Shown: positions 55,230 through 64,000 of the stretch, piece by piece | Layout: every line of letters starts with the position of its first letter | Numbering within the stretch: position 1 is the first letter of the stretch | Program-made: the position numbers and the translations under genes | Notes under the pieces: model-generated | The model's database searches: none | What the model saw: the letters and a program-made list of their open reading frames with translations, nothing else | What the model was told of the DNA's origin: nothing | DNA from: Coriaria nepalensis | Lineage: Eukaryota > Streptophyta > Magnoliopsida > Cucurbitales > Coriariaceae | Reading direction: 5' to 3' | DNA length: 64,000 bases | NCBI GenBank assembly: GCA_027186245.1 | Contig: CP114489.1 | Coordinates: 4,409,501 to 4,473,500 of the forward strand

Positions 55230-58200
55230 TATAGTTGTTAAAATGGATCGAATTTTTTGACTCGGCCCATAATCCGTCAATAAAAATTTGGTTCAAAAGC
55301 TAGCTTAATATAGATGAGTCGGGCTAAGCCCGTCCTGATAATTTGGCTCACATGGGCTTTGTTAGGCCTATCTCGCCTATACCGTAAGCCAGCTATTGTA
55401 CATGCAATTGAGAGGGCCTACAAGCCCTCTTAATTTTAAATTTTTGATTTTTTTTTCGTCCTATCATTTAGGCTAGATGAAAAAAAATAGTATTTTAATT
55501 TTTTTAGTATTTATAATTTTTTTTCTTTTATTTTACTGTCCGCATAGTAATTTTTAAATTATTTACCCGAATTTTTTCTACAAATATTACACTCTCACTC
55601 TAATTCTTCCTCACATTTTCTCACACATTATGTCTCTTTATATTATTTAATTTTCTAATTTCTAAACTCTAAATTATAATTAATTTTCATTCTTCCATAA
55701 TCTCTAATTCCCTTATCCATTATCGCAATCCCTAATCAACTATTTTTCACAAATTAGACCAAGGTCCAAGGTATTTAATTTTTATTTTTAATGGTAACAA
55801 TGTTATTGTTTATTATTATACTTAATGTTAATATTTTATTTTTTACTTAAAATTTTTTTATTTATATTTTTTTATTAATCATTTACTCTTAAATTCTTAT
55901 ATAAGAAATAGATCGTTATCAAGTTGACTTCAACTCTCTTAATGAGTATGAGCAACATTTTTATGTCAAAATCAGTTTAAATTCACCGTCGATACCATCA
56001 GTTCTAACATAATTTAATATATCACCAAGTCCACCACCATCATTATCATCATCATCTAATATCGATACTGCTTCTATCGTAAATACAATGCCTACAAAGA
56101 GACGTAATGAGCGAACATCTGAGATTTATGATATATTCGACATAGTTCCATGTAAAAATAAGAAAGGTGTGGACATTGGTGGTGCAATATGCAAGTATTG
56201 CAAAAGTATTTTGACTGCAAGTCCAAATGATGGGACTAAATATTTGAAACGCACAAAGAAAAATGCACGGCTAAAGTTGGTGCAATTTTAACACTGATAG
56301 TATAATTGTATGTGAACTTATATTCCAATAGTTGCTAGAGAATCTCTAGTTAGAATTATTGTTACTATTGATTTGCCTATTAATTTTGCTGACAATGTTT
56401 ATTATGATGAGCATATTAGAATAACATATAACCCACAATATAAGAGCACAAGTAGAAATACTACTAGATCTGACATACTTGCATATTTTATATAAAAAAA
56501 TGATGAATAAAAAATAGAATGTAATGATTTAAATCTTACTTTTACTTTAATTTCTGATATTTGTAATATATATTCTAAATATAACTATTTATGTAATGAT
56601 ATTCATTATATATATTTGGAATATACCTTAAAAAAAGATAATAAGATTTAAAATTATAGATGAAGCACATACTAATAAAAATATATGTGATTTAATAATA
56701 AAAATGTTAAAGTTTTCCTGCATTAACGTTATGCATTGCACATCATGAATCCGATTATAAAATCAGGTATGAAAGAACAACATATAAACTGTTTTGCTGA
56801 TAAAGTTTGATTGGTATTATCTTAGATTAGTAGTTTGAATTCTACGTTGACTAAGTTTAAAAGATATTATAAGGTATTCAATGTGAAGTCTCGAAAGTTT
56901 GGGACTAATATGCCGGTAAAGTGAAATTCCACATATTTAGTGTTGAAAAATATCATCCCACATAAATAAATAATTAATGTTTTTCTTTTTTAATTCTTTT
57001 GATCATCCTATTCTGTTGATTTGTTCTAATTGAGAATATATATGAAAAATTTATATGATTTTTATAAATATTTTATGATTCTACAATTCGACTTTCATGT
57101 GTTTATTGTCCTATATATTCTCTTATTTTGCATTCACTTGTTGAAATAACTAGCTTCTTTTAGATCTATGAAAATAATGAAGTGTTTAAGTCCATTGTTT
57201 AGAAAATGGTTTGAAAATTTTAAAAACATTGGAAGAAAATTAATCTTTCATATATTTTTGCTTTTATATTAGATATTAGGGTTAAGTTAAAAGGATTTAA
57301 CAAATATTCTTATATTTATGAGTCAACAAATACCTTTACGAGGTCTAAACGTAAGAGTTTTTGTTAGATCATAGGGTTAAGTTTCAAGATCTTACAAATA
57401 CTCTTATATTTATGAGTCAAAATTTAAATGTTAATTATTCTTCCACTATTATTAGCGCTATTAGAAAGTTATATAAAATGTTTAGTTTTTATAATAGTAA
57501 GTATAATTACTTTCAGTAACAGACATAAGAATAAAAGATTTAACTCAAGAGGAAGAGTTGAAATTTTTTTAGTGGTTCTAGTTCTAGTTTCACTAAGATG
57601 AAACTCTAAAAATACATTGAAACCGATTATTTTTTATTCATGTGCAAATGATTTAGAATCCTTATACCTTTTGAATTTGTAAAAGAAAAACTCTATACAA
57701 TTTCCTATACTAACACGAGATGTACGAGATGTCTTAGCTATTCTCATCTCAATGAATTCTTTCGAATTAACATTTAGATTGAAGATAAGATAACTTCATT
57801 AAAATCAGAATTAGTTGAAATTTTATTATGCATAAGAGATTATGAGCATACAACTCATCGAGATCAGCATATAACTTATAATGAAGATTTGATTTAATAT
57901 TTTCATAATATATTTTTAGATGATAAACTTTTTGAAATAGAAAGCAGTTATGTAATTTACTAATGACCAAATATTATTAATAAATGAATATTGAATAATA
58001 ATTTATTATCAAACTTTTATTATTTATTTATGACTTTTTTGTAAAATTTATTTTTTTCTTTTTAAAATTGAAAGATGATGATTAAATTATAATAATTTAT
58101 ATATGATTTATTAATACTTTATTTATTTATTATATTTTTTAAATTATAAAATTTTCATTAAAAAAAGTTAACCGTCGATTCTCGATTCTGAATAAAAAAA

Positions 58201-58258
58201 AGTCCGACGTGACCTGACATAACCGTAACCGAGTGGACGGCCCATTTTGACAGCTACA
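55230..58258 (+). mobile_element. hAT transposon copy 2, strongly decayed
   Basis: Same family and orientation as the element at 49.5 kb. Ends: TATAGTTGTTAAAATGG at 55230-55246 faces CCATTTTGACAGCTACA near 58242-58258, the same terminal repeat with changes. The flanking 8-mers GTGATTAT (left) and GTGACTCC (right) agree at five positions and may be a worn target duplication. The interior follows copy 1 closely in order and wording but has far more substitutions and deletions, so it is the older or less constrained copy. Confidence 0.85.
55910..57963 (+). pseudogene. Remnant hAT transposase of copy 2
   Basis: Parallel to the transposase of copy 1 but with many stops and small deletions. The longest open piece is 56088-56291, holding the first half of the BED finger (GGAICKYCKSIL). 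It then loses a base in the second half, so the finger's His/Cys end is out of frame. It keeps a Tyr codon (EIYDIF) where copy 1 has the TGA stop. Later stretches match the core and the dimerisation domain only in fragments. Confidence 0.85.
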
Positions 58259-58599
58259 GTGACTCCATGGGTAACTACCATTTGGGTCAAAAAGGGAATC
58301 TATGGGAATCTCCGGTTTTCTGCGGTATCACCTTCGGCCACAAATTCTCCTATGATTTTACACTTTTACTTTTCCCTTTCCCCTCTAATTACAACGATTT
58401 CCTTTAAGCATTTTTTCCAGTCCAATAAGCCAATCTGTCGATTTCTTCTCTGTGAATCCGGAGAGAGTAAGCTTATTTACGAGTTTAGCAGATCTCCCAT
58501 CAAGTTTCCTTCAATACAACACCGTTTTTACAGCCAAAAGCTTCGCTGTTTTTTTTTACTCTCCCTCTCTCTCATATTTTAGAGAGAAGAAAATAGAGA

Positions 58600-61500
58600 A
58601 TGTTGGAATTGAGAGAAGGGTCTTGCTTGCCGCCAGCTTTGGTGGGTGTTTATGTGGGTCTTGCTCTTCTTGACGCTATCATCTTTTTTCTTGCATTCTA
58701 TCAGGTTCTCTTCTGCTCTTTGAATTCGACTTTTCTGCCATTCCTTTTTTTTTTTTTTTAATTTATAGATTCTGTGTAAATAGGGTGAGAGAAAGCTGGT
58801 CAATGTGGTTATGCAAATTGGCGTGAAGGACATAATTTGATTGATTTTCCAATGTGGGTTTGATTTGTTTAGGAATTTTGAATGAGCATTTTCTGTTTAT
58901 TTGAGTAGTCTGCTGCACTTCATTAGTTTGGTAATCCGGTTCTGCGACCATTTTGTTTGTTCGTCTTAGTTTTCTATAAACTGATTCGAAGAGTATGATA
59001 TTAGTCATTTTACTTCAACTTGGAAGTGATAAAGCTGCTCTACACCAAGGAAAGGATCAATGTTCTAAGTCGATCGTACAGTAGAATGACCGACCATTTG
59101 TAAGGGCAATAACCAAAATGTTATTAAGAATTTGCATGAACAGTGTGTAGATATCAGTATGTATATGATATTGCAATTTGTTTCCGTAAAGAATTTATTT
59201 TGCCTTTTCTTTCGTGTTCCAGTTAGTAAGGATACACTCGAGAACTCGAGAACTTGGCTGGACTCGGCAAAAAGTAAGTGTAGTTTGGTTCGAGTTCATC
59301 TGGCTTAGCTTTATTTAGTCGAATTTGAATGGTTTTCAGAGATTAATTAATAAAAAAGACTGCCTAATTTATTGTACCGGGCATATCTGTTCATATTATA
59401 TTTGCATGTCTAATTGCAGGTGCTTCATTTAATGATTGGTTCTTCTAATACGGGTAAAAAATTGTTTCTTGAATGAAACTCTTTTACTTTTCTCTTTCTC
59501 TATTCTGCACGAATGTAGCTCATGGTTTCTGTTCTTTTCAATTAAACTTCATGTATGATTTATGTTGGATTTGGAACCGATTATCTTTATATTATCAGTC
59601 TTACTGCCCGAGCTTCCATTTTTTTCCTAATGTATTTCTTGTTTCCATTTATTTCTCTCTTCTACCCATATCTTAAGCTTTTTTTCAATTTCTCGATCTA
59701 ATTCACATTATAATAGTTTGAAATTGGAAACTGTAGTTTTTCATAGTTCTTAGTAATAATCTGATACATTATTATGTATCAACTTAGTTGCATATTTATT
59801 AAAAACTGAGTTTATTATTCAACTTGATGTTTACCTTGGCAGGTTCCTTTATTTATTTTGTATTAGCTCTTGTTGCTGTGTGCAATGTTTGGCCATGTTG
59901 GTTGGGTTCTTGCGGTTTTATTCTCATGGGTATATTCTTTCACTCTCAATTGTTGTGTTGATAAATATTAAGATCTTGACTGTATAATATTTGAATTGTG
60001 AGAGCTATTTCCTTTGCAGCCTTCCCAAAAATTCTATTTCTGGCAGCATTTCTTCTACTTTTATCATTCTGGTAATATCTGTGGGTTTTTTTTTCTTAAA
60101 TTTATCTGAAATTACATGTGCTCTTTCTTTTCAAATGGTGTCCTGTTTTTAAATATCTATTGCTTCTTAAATGCGATATGATATGTCTAGATTTTAGCTC
60201 AAGAAATTTCAATCTTGAGAAGTTGGATAATAATGTGTTTTGGTTAGTCATTTCGCTTTTTCAGATTGAAATCAGCTGTTCCTTAAAAGCCATAGTATAT
60301 TTTTCTTCTGAGACATTTTATAGGGTAGATATTTGCCATCAGCCTAAAGATGAAGATGATGAGGATGAAGAAAATGGATCTCAGGAAGCTTTGTTGGGAA
60401 TTTCATTGAGTGCACCAAGTTCATCTAACATAAGAACTCATACTTCTCGGAGGTGTTTTCCTTTCTGGTTTAGTCATGTTGGAAGCCGCCAAAAATTCGT
60501 CATATTGGTAAGGTTCTTGCAGTGAGAATGTCTTAATGTGGTACTTGGTCTTTCATAGTGCAAATTTCAACGTATTCTGGATCACATAACTAGTTTTATG
60601 AATGACAGGTGATTGTGCTTGTTTCTGTTTCAATGTTGGTATTTTCTGTCGTAATCTGGATCGGAATGTGGAATAATCAGATTGATTCTTCTGTGGTGGC
60701 TGAGGTATGAACTTGAAACAAATAGAAAAAGGATTAAAAAAAAGAAAAAAGAAGAAAAAAAAGGTACATTTGTTTGAAAACCCTTGATGAAAAATTCACT
60801 ATGGAATTGAGTATGTTTAATGTCATGCAGGTATACATAGATCTCGTTGCTGTAGCAACACTTTTATTAGGAGGAGCTTTAGCATTTTATGGTGAGAAAT
60901 GGTTATCTGTTGAGTACACATCTGTTGATCTTTAGCAATTTTCATGCAATCCATGAATTGGTTGTTACATTCTACCATGGTATCTTGATTTGTAAGAGTT
61001 AACTATATTGATATTGGTTGAGACATTCTTTTATATGTTTAGCTACATGTTTATGTTCAGGACTACTATTATGCATGAAAATGAGGAAAGTTAGATCTGA
61101 GAGAGCTTCATCTGAAATGTCAAAGGTATTGAATCCATGGTACTTTTTATAACTCATCTCCTATCTCCCTTGATTTCTATTTACTCTGCCGTCCATTTTT
61201 CTTCAATGCTTCATTTGGGTAAACTAATTAGTTATTATGAGCCTAAACTGGACACAAAGTGGATGTAGTTTGTAGACAACTGCCTACTCTAACTCTTAGC
61301 AAAATAATCTTATAGAACATTTCTACCTTTTGCAGGTTGCAGGTTTAGCTATTGTTTCTGTTCTGTGTTTCACTTCCAGTGCTTTTGTAGCACTTCTCAC
61401 TGATATTCCAGTATGTCCTTTGTCATTCCATTGTACAACTTTTTTATTATATATATTTGTTTTTCAATTTAGTCTAAACTCACGTAGCCTATAAGTCACA

Positions 61501-62000
61501 GACATTTTTCTACATTATGATGGCAGTTGGTGTATCAGTGGCATGAACATAAGATGAGTGCTGTATATACTTCGCTTTTGCTCATCATATATTACCTTAT
61601 AGGTATTTATATGGTTTCCACATTGAAAATTTCAAACAAGGCATTCCCTGAATCGTCAGTTTATGATACAAGCACATATTATTCTGGCAGGATCATCTTT
61701 ACCCTCTGCATTTGTGCTATGGACTATGAGAGAATTACCCCCCTTCATTGCATCTGACCCACAGGAAGAATCAAGTGCCATAACTTTCATCAGTGATGGT
61801 TCGGTTTCAGTACATCATCCTCCTCAAAGTTGGATCACGACCACTAGCTTGCAGAATCAGGTTCGGACTATAATACCCCTTGATAAATTGAATGAGAGGA
61901 CAAATTTCTATACCTTCTCTGAGATGCATGCGAAAGGTAAATTGTTTATAAGTGGTCACTGCTTTGTAATTTGCAGATTTCGAGGGCAAGGCCCATATAA
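58600..62000 (+). CDS. THH1/TOM1/TOM3-like multi-span membrane protein
   Basis: Exons 58600-58704, 59223-59273, 59420-59453, 59843-59929, 60020-60071, 60324-60507, 60609-60704, 60831-60891, 61061-61125, 61336-61410, 61527-61602, 61691-61860, 61977-62000; joined 1080 nt, 359 residues. About seven hydrophobic spans. Family-like signatures: LVRIHSRTRELGWTRQKV, LLLLSFWVDICHQ, IDSSVVAEVYIDL, SSLPSAFVLWTMRELPP. An acidic loop (DEDDEDEENG) separates the third and fourth spans. Members of this plant family (THH1, TOM1, TOM3) are endomembrane and vacuolar proteins best known as host factors used by tobamoviruses; their normal role is poorly known. The last coding exon has 8 codons; without its splicing the frame would run on to a longer, unlike tail. 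Structure is sure, exact subgroup inferred. Confidence 0.88.
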
Positions 62001-62472
62001 GTGCAGAAAGTATCTCTGTTTCTGCCAAAATGTGTAAAAAGAAGCTGGAATTACCAATGGACATCATTCATGATCCGCTTCAATACAATTCAAAGACCTG
62101 GAAAAGAATATATCCCTGACAAAAGCAACTACATGACTGACCCAACAAAAATTGGAGGCAAAAGCCGTAAGGTCATGTCTTCTTAAGCTTTTGATATTTT
62201 ATTCTTCTAGGCATGTATAGTACCTTATTGCATATTGTTTTCTCTCCTTTCAATTAAGTTTTATTTTTTTCCCCTCAATGACTCATCTTAGTCCCATGTC
62301 TTACTTGATCAAAGATGTTAGCCGAGTGGAAATTTTAGCATTTTGTAGTGGTGTGAAAGTTCATGTTTTAACAGAAATGATATAGAAATACCTAATGATT
62401 GAGACAATTAGGAATTACAATTACAAAGGGTAGAGAACATCTATCTTTTCTTGAACTGGATAGATGTTTGTT
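62001..62472. other. Convergent 3' region of the TOM-like gene and the DUF247 pseudogene
   Basis: Probably holds the 3' UTR of the TOM-like gene on the plus strand. No further gene recognised. Confidence 0.5.
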
Positions 62473-63968
62473 TCAATCCATGACCTTACTTCTGATAGTA
62501 TTGAACAATTCGGGGCAGCTATAGATGGAACAGAGTGACTGTATCGCCGTGAAAACCAAGAGGAGTATGGTAGAAATAAAAGTCAGAATCTTCCAAGAAG
62601 AAAACACATAACGAGATTAGATGCCCTGACCCTAGGTGTACCCGAATAATACACCTTCACATCTTTGCCAGCTCTATCAATGTAATCTACATAGGTTAAT
62701 CCAATGGAGTTACTCATCCTATTAAAGAGATTAGCTATATCCTCATCTCTATGTGGCCAGCTTACTATGATCTTCTTACCCCAAAGCAACTTCCCATCTT
62801 CACCCGTGTTTATAATCGCGTTCATAAAGTGCATGAACCGAGAAACGACCAAGGAGTCTGACATGGCCATTGCTTCATAGGCTACTGGGTTTCTCACTAC
62901 AACCTCTGCATTCACACAAAGGTCAAGGACTGGAAGATAGAAAGTCAATGTTTTCATATCGAACTTGATTGATTCAATCCCGCCTTCTGCTGGAGAGAAG
63001 TTGACTCCAGCATTATAAAGACTTGAAACGTCAGGAATCATGATACCCTCCAGTAAAACACCTTTTTGAAGTTTAGATTCATCATCTTTCTTATTTTCAT
63101 GGGATAATGAAGAGGGTAATCTTTTTATGACTTTTCGAAGAGAAGTCAGGATTTTCTTAACCACCCCTATATTTAGATTTGATCCGAGTTTCCATAAGGT
63201 GGAAAATGCCTTAATCAGGTTAGACGAAACTCTCGAGAGTTATCGACTTTTTTCCTCTTTTGGGTCTATTGACCCTTCTTTTTGTGGAAGAATCAAGTGG
63301 TAGAGAAGATCTGGAAGATGTGCATGCTCGAGAATTTCGGGTGATGAAAAGTAATCATCCTTTACTTTCAAGGGAGAGAGTGCTTTGCAAAACCTGACCA
63401 ACATGATTGGAAAAATATTCTCTAGAAGACCAGCTTTCTGGCATTCTAGAGTCAGAATCTCTTTCAGAATAAAGAATGGGATTTGATTCTCGAGCTTCAT
63501 TATATCTCGAAGTAGAGCATCTCGGGTCAGCTTCTTCCCAGCTGATTGAAGGAATCGAGAAATTACATTTTCATGATCTACATAAGAATGAAGGAGCTCG
63601 AGCAAAAACAACCCATCAATGGCCATTATCCAAGACAAAGTATCTCCATCAAAGTCCAAGTACTCGTGGTAACTAGAGTGGATGTCTAATTCTAGTCTAG
63701 AAAGCCTGTCGACGATTTGATGAAAGGGGTTGTTGATTTGCTTTGTTTCATAGAGCTCGGTTTTGAAATGATGGTGAGGGCCTAAAGCTACCAATTGAGG
63801 AGTAAAAGCTTCTGGTTTGATGGTTTTTAGGGATTTTGGGATGCAAAAAACACAAACCGAGATGTGCGTTTCGTCTTGCTTGAGCTCTTTTTCAAATAAC
63901 TCACTTATTTGCAATATCCATTTTCTTTCATCTGATTTTGAAGAGATGATTGAAAAGGAGCAGTTCAT
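62473..63968 (-). pseudogene. DUF247 protein gene with one stop and one frameshift
   Basis: Plant DUF247 membrane protein; family roles are mostly unknown, with some members acting in grass self-incompatibility. Starting at ATG 63968, the frame gives the N-terminal part (RKWILQISELFEKEL, SVCVFCIPKSLK, LVALGPHHH, MAIDGLFLLELLHS, DIMKLENQIPFFILKEIL). A TAA at 63242-63240 interrupts it, after which the same frame continues (LSRVSSNLIKAF..., FSPAEGGIESIKFD, LDLCVNAEVVVRNPVAYEA). The expected C-terminal membrane span is not in that frame, which stops at 62583. It appears in the frame one base earlier (ISTILLLVFTAIQSL) and ends at 62473, so a one-base deletion near 62605-62640 is likely. Both changes together would remove the anchor. 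A sequencing or assembly error cannot be excluded for either. Confidence 0.85.
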
Positions 63969-64000
63969 GTTGGGCTGAAGGTGCTTTAATTAGCTATTAC

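Noticed and set aside
60118..60525. 135-codon frame across the middle of the TOM-like gene
   Set aside because: Its first half is intron; only 60324-60507 is coding, shown by the acceptor at 60321-60323 and the continuity of the membrane protein.

Overview
The window looks like nuclear DNA of a flowering plant, almost certainly a eudicot. The genes are small-exon, intron-rich and typically plant: a chloroplast-targeted MraY, a CYP710A sterol desaturase, chloroplast KAS I, a nuclear Ycf23, an AG-peptide, and THH1/TOM1/TOM3-like and DUF247 proteins. They sit in very AT-rich spacers full of microsatellites and decayed plant transposons. The species cannot be fixed from the sequence. I saw no bacterial operons, CRISPR arrays or viral insertions.

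Layout, left to right. (1) 37-1077 (+): 3' part of a LARP6-type RNA-binding protein gene. (2) 2164-5908 (+): MraY homologue, 8 exons, with one GC-AG intron. (3) 6385-7828: two long foldback repeats side by side. (4) 9444-10979 (+): intronless CYP710A. (5) 13.8-18.9 kb: wrecked Ty1/copia element on the minus strand. (6) 20272-21948 (+): ribosomal protein L18a (eL20) with a textbook promoter. (7) 25321-27129 (+): cytochrome b561-type membrane protein. (8) 27527-27599 (-): tRNA-Arg(ACG). (9) 28159-28347 (+): AG-peptide. (10) 28986-33471 (-): MCM3, 15 exons, with two E2F sites upstream and a 122-bp tandem duplication across one splice acceptor. (11) 34388-37069 (-): KAS I, 7 exons. (12) 38.4-40.1 kb (+): gypsy gag-protease remnant. 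(13) 40479-42356 (-): Ycf23/DUF561 homologue, 9 exons. (14) 44295-44582 (-): small one-membrane-span protein. (15) 47.0-48.5 kb (-): second copia remnant. (16) 49.5-52.8 kb and 55.2-58.3 kb: two related hAT transposons in the same orientation, the second far more decayed. (17) 58600-62000 (+): THH1/TOM1/TOM3-like membrane protein, 13 exons. (18) 62473-63968 (-): DUF247 gene broken by a stop codon and a frameshift.

Exon structures were built by hand from reading frame, GT/AG sites and phase. For eight multi-exon genes (MraY, L18a, b561, MCM3, KAS I, Ycf23, TOM1-like, and the visible part of LARP6) the exons join without a frame break, and the complete ones give protein lengths normal for their families. 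Several products act in plastids (MraY, KAS I, probably Ycf23), but nothing suggests these neighbours are co-regulated. They look like ordinary independent plant genes separated by repeat-rich spacers. I found no convincing new biological system. The points most worth a second look are the MCM3 splice-site duplication, the paired foldbacks, the GC-AG intron in MraY, the hAT pair and the minimally broken DUF247 gene.
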